41,975 nt of DNA from Gammaproteobacteria bacterium (lineage in GTDB: Bacteria; Pseudomonadota; Gammaproteobacteria; Nevskiales; Nevskiaceae): NCBI GenBank assembly GCA_022599775.1, contig JAHZLQ010000009.1, positions 1 to 41,975 of the forward strand. The letters are read 5' to 3'. Below are positions 9,150 through 16,491 of this stretch, piece after piece. Made by a program: the position numbers and the translations under genes. Numbering within the stretch: the first letter of the stretch is position 1; every line of letters begins with the position of its first letter. A model generated the notes under the pieces. The model ran no database searches. It saw nothing but the letters and a program-made list of their open reading frames with translations, and was not told where the DNA came from.

Positions 9150-10109
9150 ATGAGCAAACGACTGGCCGTGATCATGGACCCGATCGGGTCGATCAAGCCG
9201 TACAAGGACACCACGCTGGCGCTGATGCTGGCCGCGCAGCGGCGCGGCTGGTCACTGCACTACCTGGAGCTGCCGGACCTTTATCTGCGCGACGGGCGCG
9301 TGGCCGGGAGTACCCGGCCGCTGACGGTGCGCGACGACAGGGACCACTGGTACGACTTCACCGGCGACGCGGTCGATACCGCGATCGGCGACTTCGACAT
9401 GGTGCTGATGCGCAAGGATCCGCCGTTCGATCTGGAATACATCTATGCCACCTACTGGCTGGAGCGCGCAGCGGCCGACGGCGCATTTATCGTCAACCGG
9501 CCGGACTCGCTGCGTGACTGCAACGAAAAGGGATTTCTCGCCTGGTTTCCGCAGTGCACGGCGCCAACCCTGGTCACGCGCGATCCGGCCCGGATACGCG
9601 CGTTCCATGCCGAGCAGGGCGACATCGTGATCAAGCCGCTGGACGGCATGGGCGGTGCCGGCGTGTTCCGTATCGGCAAGGACGGCCTCAACATCGGCGC
9701 CGTCGTCGAAACGCTCGGCGAGATGGGGCGGCGCTCGCTGATGGCGCAGCGCTACCTTCCGGAAATCCTTGAGGGCGACAAGCGCATCCTGATGATCGGC
9801 GGCGAACCCGTGGATTACGCGCTGGCACGCATTCCGAGTGTCGGCGAGGTGCGCGGCAACCTCGCCGCCGGCGGACGCGGCGTGGTGCAGCCGCTGAGCG
9901 ACCGTGACCGCTGGCTGGCGGCCCAGGTCGGCCCGGAGCTGAAGCGACGCGGCCTGCTGTTCGTGGGCCTGGACGTGATCGGCGACTATCTCACCGAGAT
10001 CAACGTGACCAGTCCGACCTGTCTGCGCGAGATCGAACGCGAAACCGGCGAGGATCTGGGCGCTCGTGCGATCCGGGCATTCGAAGACACGATGGCCGAA
10101 TGTTGCTGA
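9150..10109 (+). CDS. gshB: Glutathione synthetase
   Basis: A 319-residue ATP-grasp ligase that joins glycine to gamma-glutamylcysteine. The N-terminus S-K-R-L-A-V-I-M-D-P-I matches bacterial GshB. I-N-V-T-S-P-T-C-L-R-E-I near the C-terminus is the family's ligand/metal-binding signature. D-I-V-I-K-P-L-D-G-M-G-G-A-G-V-F is the ATP-grasp glycine-rich loop. The ATG at 9150 was chosen over an upstream in-frame start at 9090 because TGGGA lies about 10 bases before it and the extra 20 residues (Arg-rich, overlapping gshA) are not typical. It ends inside apbE (10-base overlap). Confidence 0.95.
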   Translation: MSKRLAVIMDPIGSIKPYKDTTLALMLAAQRRGWSLHYLELPDLYLRDGRVAGSTRPLTVRDDRDHWYDFTGDAVDTAIGDFDMVLMRKDPPFDLEYIYATYWLERAAADGAFIVNRPDSLRDCNEKGFLAWFPQCTAPTLVTRDPARIRAFHAEQGDIVIKPLDGMGGAGVFRIGKDGLNIGAVVETLGEMGRRSLMAQRYLPEILEGDKRILMIGGEPVDYALARIPSVGEVRGNLAAGGRGVVQPLSDRDRWLAAQVGPELKRRGLLFVGLDVIGDYLTEINVTSPTCLREIERETGEDLGARAIRAFEDTMAECC

Positions 10110-11185
10110 GGCGGATCCTGGTCGGTGCCGCGCTGCTGGCGCTGCTGAGCTGGCTGGCGCTGCGACCGCCTCCGCAGGACGCCCGTGAGACCGAACTGGT
10201 CGAACGCAATCTGCCGGTGCTCGGCACCTGGGTCACGCTCAGCGCCTACGCCGAGGATCCGGCCCTGCAGACGCGCGTGCAGCGGGCGTTCGACCAAGTG
10301 GCTCAGCAACTCGCCGACTTCGATACGCGATGGCGTGCCTTTGGCGACGGCACGCTGGGCCGGCTCAACGCCGAACTCGTCGCTGGTGGCAGCATTCGCG
10401 TGCCGCAGGACATGCGGCCGCTGTTCCGGCGTGCTTTCGAGATCCACCGAATCAGCGGCGGCCTGTTCGATCCCAGAATCGGCGCGCTGGTGCGTGTCTG
10501 GGGCTTCGACGACGAGGCGCATTACCGCGAATCGCCACCGCCGCAGGCCGAGATCGACACCGCGTTGGCAGCACTGCGCGAAGCACCCGAATCGCTGCAG
10601 ACCTGCCCCGGTTCCGGCGAAGCAGAGCAGGACTGCTACGGCCCGGCGCCGGGCGTCGTGCTGGACTTCGGCGCGATCGCCAAGGGCTATGCGGTGGATC
10701 AGGTGGGGGAACGCCTGCTGGCGGCCGGCATCGAAAACTTCATGATCAATGCCGGCGGCAATGTCCGCACCCAGGGCCGGCGCGGCGACCGCGCCTGGCG
10801 CATCGCCGTGCGACATCCGAGACCCGAAATCGGTCGTCTGCTCGCGATCGTGGAACCGGACGACGAAAACGTGGTGACCAGCGGCGACTACGAGCGCTAT
10901 TTCGAATACCAGGGCAGGCGCTATCACCACATTCTCGATCCGCGCGACGGTCGACCGGCTCAGGGCCTGCAGGCGGTGTCGGTGCTGTCCGCCGACGGCA
11001 CACTGGCGGATGCCGCCTCGACCGCCCTGTTCGTGGCTGGTCCCGAGCACTGGCGCGATACCGCGCGCAAGCTCGGCGTCGGACAAAGCCTGATCGTGAA
11101 AGCGGACGGCGCGCTGCAAGCCACGCAGTCACTCGCCGCACGGATCACCCTGCCCGGAAAGCCGCCACTCGAAGTGGTGCCGTGA
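10100..11185 (+). CDS. apbE: ApbE-type FAD:protein FMN transferase
   Basis: A 361-residue ApbE-family protein. Family members split FAD and attach FMN covalently to Thr/Ser of target proteins outside the cytoplasm. An N-terminal hydrophobic segment (residues 5-21, no lipobox Cys) suggests a membrane anchor or signal peptide facing the periplasm. Catalytic/ligand motifs are present: D-F-G-A-I-A-K-G-Y-A-V-D (189-200), N-A-G-G-N (217-221), H-H-I-L-D-P-R-D-G (276-284) and D-A-A-S-T-A (304-309). An insert around residues 168-180 carries two Cys (169, 179) that could form a disulfide. It overlaps gshB by 10 bases and the next gene by GTGA. No obvious FMN-acceptor protein is in the window. Confidence 0.92.
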   Translation: MLLRRILVGAALLALLSWLALRPPPQDARETELVERNLPVLGTWVTLSAYAEDPALQTRVQRAFDQVAQQLADFDTRWRAFGDGTLGRLNAELVAGGSIRVPQDMRPLFRRAFEIHRISGGLFDPRIGALVRVWGFDDEAHYRESPPPQAEIDTALAALREAPESLQTCPGSGEAEQDCYGPAPGVVLDFGAIAKGYAVDQVGERLLAAGIENFMINAGGNVRTQGRRGDRAWRIAVRHPRPEIGRLLAIVEPDDENVVTSGDYERYFEYQGRRYHHILDPRDGRPAQGLQAVSVLSADGTLADAASTALFVAGPEHWRDTARKLGVGQSLIVKADGALQATQSLAARITLPGKPPLEVVP

Positions 11186-11544
11186 CCCGCGCGGACCGGG
11201 TCGTGATCGTGCTGGCCGCGCTGCTGGTGGGTGTGGCCGCCGGCGCCTACTGGCAGCCCAGGACCGTCGCCGACCGTGTCGAAGTGCAGGTCGGCGACGG
11301 GACGCCGCAGGTGTATTCGCTGGACACGCAGCGACACATCGAGGTGCACGGCGCGCTCGGCACCTCGATGCTGGAAATCGAGGACGGACGCATCCGCTTC
11401 GTCAGCAGCCCCTGCCGCAACAAGGTATGCATCCACAGTGGCTGGCTGTCGATGTCGGGCGATGCCACGGCCTGTCTGCCGAACCGCGTGACGATCGCCC
11501 TGCTCGGCCACGGCGCGCCCGAGATCGATGCGGTGAGCCAGTGA
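11182..11544 (+). CDS. NusG domain II-containing small membrane-anchored protein
   Basis: A 120-residue protein with one N-terminal transmembrane segment (about residues 7-24) and an exported domain of the NusG-domain-II family. The domain has the family's cysteine pattern: Cys78 and Cys83 in S-P-C-R-N-K-V-C-I-H-S-G-W, and Cys98 in A-C-L-P-N-R-V. The family is known to accompany ApbE and Gx-family transporters in redox-related clusters; its biochemical role is not established. It is unrelated in function to transcription factor NusG. The GTG start at 11182 overlaps the apbE stop as GTGA, and its own stop overlaps the next GTG the same way, indicating tight co-translation. Confidence 0.85.
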   Translation: MTRADRVVIVLAALLVGVAAGAYWQPRTVADRVEVQVGDGTPQVYSLDTQRHIEVHGALGTSMLEIEDGRIRFVSSPCRNKVCIHSGWLSMSGDATACLPNRVTIALLGHGAPEIDAVSQ

Positions 11545-12110
11545 AGCCGGCGGCCAGCATCAATGCCGTCCCGGACCAGCAGGACCGACTGATTGCGTGG
11601 TTCGCCGCACTGGCGATCGCCATTCATATTCTCGAAGCGAGCTTCCCGAGCCCGGTGCCCGGCATCAAGCCCGGCCTGGCCAACGCAGTCACGCTGATCG
11701 TGCTGCTGCGCCATGGCCTGCGCGCGGCGATCTGGGTCGGCGCATTGCGCGTGCTGGTCGGCAGCCTGCTGGTCGGGAGCCTGATGACGCCCACCTTCTG
11801 GCTCTCCGCCAGCGGCGCCACGCTGTCGATACTGGTGCTGTGTCTGGGCGCCGCCTGGAACCGCGCGCTGCCGGCTGCGCGACTGTCGGCCATAGGCCTG
11901 TCGGTGCTGGCCGCACTGGCCCACATGAGCGGGCAGTTCTTCGTCGCCTATCGTCTGTTCATTCCGCATCCCGGCCTGCTGCGGCTGCTGCCTCTGCTGC
12001 TGGGCGCGGCGCTGCTGTTCGGCACCGTGACCGGCTGGATCGCCTCGCGGATACTGGCACGCCTGCCGCCGCTTGCAACCTCGGCTGTCGGCGACGAAGC
12101 TCCGCGATAG
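11541..12110 (+). CDS. Gx-family membrane transporter (annotated as heptaprenyl diphosphate synthase component I-like)
   Basis: A 189-residue integral membrane protein with about five hydrophobic helices. The signature F-P-S-P-V-P-G-I-K-P-G-L-A-N-A-V-T (about residues 35-51) is typical of the Gx/Hpre_diP_synt_I family. Despite the database name, members look like small substrate-binding subunits of vitamin-type transporters, not prenyl synthases; the substrate is unknown. The GTG start at 11541 overlaps the upstream stop. It is translationally coupled to the NusG-II protein and apbE, so the three probably act together, perhaps on flavin or a redox cofactor precursor (inference). Confidence 0.82.
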   Translation: MKPAASINAVPDQQDRLIAWFAALAIAIHILEASFPSPVPGIKPGLANAVTLIVLLRHGLRAAIWVGALRVLVGSLLVGSLMTPTFWLSASGATLSILVLCLGAAWNRALPAARLSAIGLSVLAALAHMSGQFFVAYRLFIPHPGLLRLLPLLLGAALLFGTVTGWIASRILARLPPLATSAVGDEAPR

Positions 12111-12164
12111 GTCGCGCGGCGCCTCCGGCTTGTTCCCCGTCGCCGCGACGCGGATACTTGGCAC

Positions 12165-12725
12165 ATGGAAGCGCCCTACTTCAGCAACCAGTTCCTCGTT
12201 GCCATGCCGGGCCTCGATGACGAGAACTTCGATCATTCCGTCACGCTGTTGTGCGAGCACAACGACGAGGGCGCGCTGGGGCTGATCGTCAACCGTCCGA
12301 CCGAGCTCAAGCTCAGCGACATGCTCTCGCATATGGGGCTTGAAGCCGGGGCGCTGTCCGGCGCCGACAATCCGGTGTTCTGGGGTGGCCCGGTCCAGCC
12401 GGAACGCGGCTTCGTGGTGCATCGCCAGCCTGGCGCCTGGGAATCCTCGATGCGCATCGCAGAGGATCTCTACATCACCACCTCACGCGACATTCTCAAG
12501 GCCATGACCGAGGGCAATGGGCCCTCCGAGTTCATTGTCGCGCTCGGCTATGCCGGCTGGGACGCCGGACAGCTTGAGGAGGAGATTCTCGGCAATGCCT
12601 GGCTCAACACGCCGGTCGACAAGGCGATCCTGTTCCATACTCCGGCGGTCGACCGTTGGCTGGCGGCGACGCGTCTGCTCGGCGTGGACGTGACCCAGCT
12701 CAGCGACCAGGCCGGACACGCGTGA
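12165..12725 (+). CDS. yqgE: YqgE/AlgH family protein
   Basis: A 186-residue member of the conserved YqgE/AlgH family. Typical features are F-L-V-A-M-P-G-L-D-D-E-N-F, G-A-L-G-L-I-V-N-R-P near residues 37-46, and the C-terminal G-Y-A-G-W-D-A-G-Q-L-E-E-E. The biochemical function is not firmly known. In Pseudomonas the gene (algH) was linked to alginate control and is always next to ruvX, as here. It starts with ATG 54 bases after the Gx gene; the spacer holds an imperfect GC-rich hairpin but no terminator T-run. Its stop overlaps the ruvX GTG. Confidence 0.93.
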   Translation: MEAPYFSNQFLVAMPGLDDENFDHSVTLLCEHNDEGALGLIVNRPTELKLSDMLSHMGLEAGALSGADNPVFWGGPVQPERGFVVHRQPGAWESSMRIAEDLYITTSRDILKAMTEGNGPSEFIVALGYAGWDAGQLEEEILGNAWLNTPVDKAILFHTPAVDRWLAATRLLGVDVTQLSDQAGHA

Positions 12726-13150
12726 GCGGAACCGTGCTGGGCTTCGACTACGGCGACAAACGCATCGGCGTCGCCGTCGGTGAAACGTTCACACGCAGTG
12801 CCCGCCCGCTCGCCACCCTGGCTCAGGACTGGCCGCGCATCATCGGCCTGATCGAGGAATGGCGCCCGAGCGCCTGTGTCGTCGGCCTGCCGCTGACCGC
12901 TGACGGCGAGACCCAGCCCGTGACCACACGCGCCCTGCAGTTCGCCGCGACGCTGCGCAAGCGCAGCGGTCTGCCGGTTCACACCTGTGATGAACGACAC
13001 AGCTCGCTTGCCGCCGAAACAACGATCAAACTACGCAAAGCCGAGGGGCGTCGGCGTGCAGGCGCCCCCAGCGAAATCGACGCGGTTGCCGCCTGCCTGA
13101 TTCTCGAACAATGGTTGAACCAGACTCCGACTCCTTCAACGCCGGCCTGA
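12722..13150 (+). CDS. ruvX: RuvX/YqgF, putative Holliday-junction resolvase and pre-16S rRNA nuclease
   Basis: A 142-residue RNase H-fold nuclease. The motif L-G-F-D-Y-G-D-K-R-I-G-V-A-V-G at the N-terminus carries the first catalytic Asp. V-V-G-L-P-L-T follows mid-protein, D-E-R-H-S-S lies further on, and the last catalytic Asp is in E-I-D-A-V-A-A. Family members mature the 5' end of 16S rRNA and have been proposed to resolve Holliday junctions. The GTG at 12722 was chosen because it overlaps the yqgE stop (GTGA) and gives the family length; a longer frame from 12656 adds an unrelated Arg-rich leader. pyrR starts inside its 3' end (40-base overlap). Confidence 0.93.
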   Translation: MSGTVLGFDYGDKRIGVAVGETFTRSARPLATLAQDWPRIIGLIEEWRPSACVVGLPLTADGETQPVTTRALQFAATLRKRSGLPVHTCDERHSSLAAETTIKLRKAEGRRRAGAPSEIDAVAACLILEQWLNQTPTPSTPA

Positions 13151-13677
13151 ACACCGCGCCCGCCACCGTCCTGATCGATACCGCCGAGCTGAGCGCTTGT
13201 CTCGATGAGATGGCGCAGGCGCTGGTGATTCGCCTGACCGAGGAAAAGGCGCCGATCACCTGGGTCGGCCTCGAAACCGGCGGCGTGCGGGTCGCCGAAG
13301 CCTTGTATCAACGCCTGCCCGGGCCCCTGGCGAAGTCCATCGAACGCGGTGAACTGGATGCCAATTTCTACCGCGACGATTTCGGCGAACGCGGCCTGCA
13401 TGCCTCACGGCCCTCACGCATGCCGCTCAGTCTGGATGCTCATTGCGTGGTGCTGGTGGACGATGTGCTGCACACTGGGCGCACGGCGCGCGCGGCGATG
13501 AATGCCCTGTTCGACCTGGGGCGCCCTCGGCGCGTGCTGCTGGTCACGCTGCTGGAACGAACCGGCCGCGAACTGCCGATCACGGCGGACATCACCGGCC
13601 GCACGCTCGAAGCCTCCGCCGGGCACAAGCTGACACTGGCACCCGATGCGCTGCGCGTGATCGAGGTGCCGGCATGA
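13111..13677 (+). CDS. pyrR: PyrR, pyrimidine regulator / uracil phosphoribosyltransferase-like protein
   Basis: A 188-residue phosphoribosyltransferase-fold protein. The PRPP-binding loop [15 protein letters not shown] lies at 113-127. L-E-T-G-G-V-R-V-A is an upstream substrate loop. In Gram-positives PyrR attenuates the pyr operon; in gammaproteobacteria it is linked to pyrB and its regulatory role is less clear. The ATG at 13111 lies 40 bases inside ruvX; no later in-frame start preserves the N-terminal strand. Its stop overlaps the pyrB ATG (ATGA). No PyrR-binding attenuator hairpin was recognised upstream. Confidence 0.92.
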   Translation: MVEPDSDSFNAGLNTAPATVLIDTAELSACLDEMAQALVIRLTEEKAPITWVGLETGGVRVAEALYQRLPGPLAKSIERGELDANFYRDDFGERGLHASRPSRMPLSLDAHCVVLVDDVLHTGRTARAAMNALFDLGRPRRVLLVTLLERTGRELPITADITGRTLEASAGHKLTLAPDALRVIEVPA

Positions 13678-14669
13678 GTCTGCAAGTCGACGAACACGGC
13701 CGGCTGCGCCACCTGCTGACGATCGAGGGCCTGCCCCAGGCTCTGCTGACCGAGATTCTGGATACCGCGGAGTCGCTGTCCTCGGTCGGTGAATCCACGA
13801 TCAAGAAGGTGCCGCTGCTGCGTGGCCGCACCGTGATGAACCTGTTCTTCGAGGCCAGTACGCGCACGCGCACCACCTTCGAACTGGCGGCCAAGCGACT
13901 GTCCGCCGACGTGCTCAACATCCAGGCCTCAAGCAGCAGCACCACCAAGGGTGAAACCCTGCTCGACACCCTGGCCACGCTGCAGGCGATGCAGGTGGAC
14001 ATGTTCGTGGTGCGCCACGACGCCAGCGGCGCGGCGCATTTCTTCGCACAGCACGCCACGCCGGGCGTGGCGATCCTCAATGCCGGAGACGGACGCCATG
14101 CGCATCCGACGCAGGCACTGCTGGACATGTTCACGATCCGTCGCCATCGCCCGGATTTCGGTCAGCTCAAGGTCGCGATCATCGGCGACATCCTGCATTC
14201 GCGTGTCGCGCGCTCGGACATCCACGCACTGCGCATCCTCGGTGCCAGGGACATCCGCGTAATCGGTCCGCGCACGCTGATCCCGACCGGCATCGAAGCC
14301 ATGGGCGCCACGCCGTATCACGATCTCGACGCCGGCCTGGACGACGTGGATGTGGTGATGCTGCTGCGCCTGCAGCGCGAACGCATGTCCGGCTACTTTC
14401 TGGCTTCACCCGGAGAATTCCATCGTTTGTACGGGCTCACCCAGACGCGTCTCGACCGCCTCAAACCCGAGGCGCTGGTGATGCACCCCGGCCCGATCAA
14501 TCGTGGCATCGAGATCGAAGGTGATGTGGCGTACGGCCCGCGTTCGCTGATCCTGCAGCAGGTCGAGCATGGCATCGCGGTACGCATGGCGGTGATGGCG
14601 ATGATCCTGGGCGCGCGAGGAAGTACCGCCGCCGGTCTGCGCGACACCGCGCCGGGAGCTGACGCATGA
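13674..14669 (+). CDS. pyrB: Aspartate carbamoyltransferase catalytic chain
   Basis: A 331-residue enzyme that condenses carbamoyl phosphate with aspartate, the committed step of pyrimidine synthesis. Active-site motifs are intact: E-A-S-T-R-T-R-T at about 60-67 binds carbamoyl phosphate. A-H-P-T-Q-A-L-L-D at about 143-151 and M-H-P-G-P-I-N-R-G near the C-terminus are also present. No regulatory chain (pyrI) follows; instead a dihydroorotase-like pyrC' gene overlaps its stop by ATGA. This is the Pseudomonas-type arrangement, in which PyrB needs the inactive PyrC' subunit to assemble into a dodecamer. Confidence 0.96.
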   Translation: MSLQVDEHGRLRHLLTIEGLPQALLTEILDTAESLSSVGESTIKKVPLLRGRTVMNLFFEASTRTRTTFELAAKRLSADVLNIQASSSSTTKGETLLDTLATLQAMQVDMFVVRHDASGAAHFFAQHATPGVAILNAGDGRHAHPTQALLDMFTIRRHRPDFGQLKVAIIGDILHSRVARSDIHALRILGARDIRVIGPRTLIPTGIEAMGATPYHDLDAGLDDVDVVMLLRLQRERMSGYFLASPGEFHRLYGLTQTRLDRLKPEALVMHPGPINRGIEIEGDVAYGPRSLILQQVEHGIAVRMAVMAMILGARGSTAAGLRDTAPGADA

Positions 14670-15949
14670 ACGGCTCCAGCCTGCTGATCTGCGGCGCACG
14701 CATCATCGACCCGGCCAATGGCTTCGACGGCGAAGGCTTCGTCTCGGTGCGTGACGGACGCGTCGAAAGCTGCGGACACATGCGTCCTGGTGGCGACTTC
14801 GATCAGACGCTGGGCGCCGAAGGCCAGTGGCTGATTCCGGGCCTGATCGACCTGGCCGCGCGCCTGCGCGAACCGGGGCAGTCCGGCAAGGGCACGCTGC
14901 GTTCGGAATCGCGCGCCGCGCTGGCCGGTGGCATCACCACACTGGTGCTGCCACCGGATACCCGCCCGGTGATCGATTCCCCGGCCGTGCTCGACTGGCT
15001 GCGCTCACGGGTTGCGGAGCTCGGCGATTTCGAGCTGCTGCCCTTGGGCGCGCTGACGCGCGGTCTCGAAGGCCGGGTATTGGCCGAGATGGCGGCGCTG
15101 TCGGCAGCCGGTTGCATCGGCGTGAGTCAGGCGATGGCGCCGCTCGACGACAGCCTGCTGATGCGCCGCGCGCTCGAATACGCCGCGACTCTGGACCTGA
15201 GCGTGCATATCGTGCCGATGTCGGGCGCGCTTGCCGGCAATGGTTGCGCGCATGAAGGCGCGGTGGCCACGCGCCTGGGCCTGCCGGCAATTCCGGTGGC
15301 GGCCGAAACCACCGCGATGGCGCAATGGCTGGCGCTGGCCGAAACCACGGGTGCGCGCCTGCATTTCGGGCGTCTGTCATCGGCCCGCGCCGCGACCATG
15401 CTGGTCCAGGCGCAGTCCGCAGGATTGGCGGTCACCGCCGACGTGGCGATGCACGCGCTGTGGCTGAGCGATGCCGATCTCGAAGGCTTCGACCCGCACT
15501 GTCACGTGATTCCGCCACTGCGCGAAGCGGACGATCGCGAAGCGCTGCGGCGTGCCGTCGCCTCGGGTTCGATCGGGGCGGTCTGCTCGGACCACCAGCC
15601 GCACGAAGCCGACGCCAAGACCAATCCGTTCCCCTTGACCGAACCCGGAATCTCGGGCCTCGACACGCTGCTGTCGCTGGGACTGGGGCTGATCGACCAG
15701 GGCGTGATCGAGCCGATCGATCTGGTGGCGCGGCTGACATCGGGGCCCGCGCAGATTCTGCGCCGCGCCAGCGGTTCGCTCACGCCCGGCGCACGGGCGG
15801 ACCTTGTCCTGCTCGATCCTCGGGCGAACTGGGAAGCCAGCCCGCAGACCCTGCGCAGCCGGGGCCACAACAGCCCGTTTCTGGGACAGGGTCTGCGCGG
15901 TCGGGTGCTCGGAACCTGGTTTGCGGGGCACCGCGTTTTCGAAGGATAG
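14666..15949 (+). CDS. pyrC': PyrC', dihydroorotase-like protein predicted to be catalytically inactive
   Basis: A 427-residue amidohydrolase-fold protein of the dihydroorotase family. In active enzymes the first metal-binding motif is D-L-H-x-H-L-R-x-P-G. Here it reads [10 protein letters not shown] at residues 62-71, so both metal-ligand histidines are replaced (Ala64, Arg66). The later D-H-Q-P-H motif is retained. It should therefore be structural, partnering PyrB as in Pseudomonas; a true dihydroorotase must be encoded elsewhere. The ATG overlaps the pyrB stop by 4 bases. It ends the plus-strand gene train that begins at gshA; no terminator is evident before the pilH promoter. Confidence 0.92.
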   Translation: MNGSSLLICGARIIDPANGFDGEGFVSVRDGRVESCGHMRPGGDFDQTLGAEGQWLIPGLIDLAARLREPGQSGKGTLRSESRAALAGGITTLVLPPDTRPVIDSPAVLDWLRSRVAELGDFELLPLGALTRGLEGRVLAEMAALSAAGCIGVSQAMAPLDDSLLMRRALEYAATLDLSVHIVPMSGALAGNGCAHEGAVATRLGLPAIPVAAETTAMAQWLALAETTGARLHFGRLSSARAATMLVQAQSAGLAVTADVAMHALWLSDADLEGFDPHCHVIPPLREADDREALRRAVASGSIGAVCSDHQPHEADAKTNPFPLTEPGISGLDTLLSLGLGLIDQGVIEPIDLVARLTSGPAQILRRASGSLTPGARADLVLLDPRANWEASPQTLRSRGHNSPFLGQGLRGRVLGTWFAGHRVFEG

Positions 15950-16010
15950 GCTCCGCGGAACATCGGTTCGCGCCGCCTACCGGCGCGGACTATCGCGGGT
16001 GTTTAGCGTG

Positions 16011-16050
16011 TATAGTTTCGACCAACTTGCGTCGCCAAGTGATTGGGGAG
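16011..16050 (+). promoter_or_regulatory. Probable pilH promoter -10 and ribosome binding site
   Basis: TATAGT at 16011-16016 is a one-mismatch sigma-70 -10 in an otherwise GC-rich 110-base spacer after pyrC'. No clear -35 is present (GACTAT at 17-18 bases upstream is poor). GGGGAG at 16045-16050 is a strong ribosome binding site 9 bases before the pilH ATG. A second GGGGA at 16054-16058 is too close to serve. The -10 suggests pilH-pilJ is transcribed independently of the pyr genes (inference). Confidence 0.4.
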
Positions 16051-16059
16051 ATTGGGGAT

Positions 16060-16425
16060 ATGGCACGGATACTCGTCGTCGACGATTCGCCTACAGATGT
16101 CGCTTACCTGAAGAATGTGTTGTCCAAGGCCGGACACGAAGTGATCGAGGCCAGCAGCGGCCAGGATGCGATCACGCAGGTCCGTGAGCGGCATCCGGAT
16201 TGCATCGTGATGGATGTGGTGATGCCGGGCGTCAACGGCTTTCAGGCAACTCGCACACTGTCCAAGAGTCCGGACACAGCGCACATTCCGATCATCGTGG
16301 TCAGCAGCAAAAGTCAGGAAACGGATCGGCTTTGGGCGATGCGCCAGGGCGCCAAGGACTACATCGTCAAACCCTTGCGCGATTCCGAGCTGCTGTCCAA
16401 GGTCGGCGACGTGCTGGGTCACTGA
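16060..16425 (+). CDS. pilH: PilH, single-domain response regulator for pilus retraction
   Basis: A 121-residue CheY-like receiver. Acidic pocket Asp8/Asp9, acceptor Asp52 (I-V-M-D-V-V-M-P-G-V-N-G-F-Q-A-T-R) and conserved Lys104 (Y-I-V-K-P) are all present. The M-A-R-I-L-V-V-D-D-S-P-T start and the K-x-Q-E-T-D-x-x-W-x-x-R-Q-G-A-x-D-Y segment are PilH hallmarks. In Pseudomonas PilH opposes PilG and acts on retraction or as a phosphate sink. The ATG at 16060 has the GGGGAG site at 9-base spacing. In Pseudomonas pilH directly follows pilG; here it is about 8.5 kb away, paired only with pilJ. Confidence 0.94.
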   Translation: MARILVVDDSPTDVAYLKNVLSKAGHEVIEASSGQDAITQVRERHPDCIVMDVVMPGVNGFQATRTLSKSPDTAHIPIIVVSSKSQETDRLWAMRQGAKDYIVKPLRDSELLSKVGDVLGH

Positions 16426-16491
16426 GGCTCACACCGTATCGCAGCGCAATCACGGCGAGACACACCGCCCGAATAAAAATCAGAGATCATC

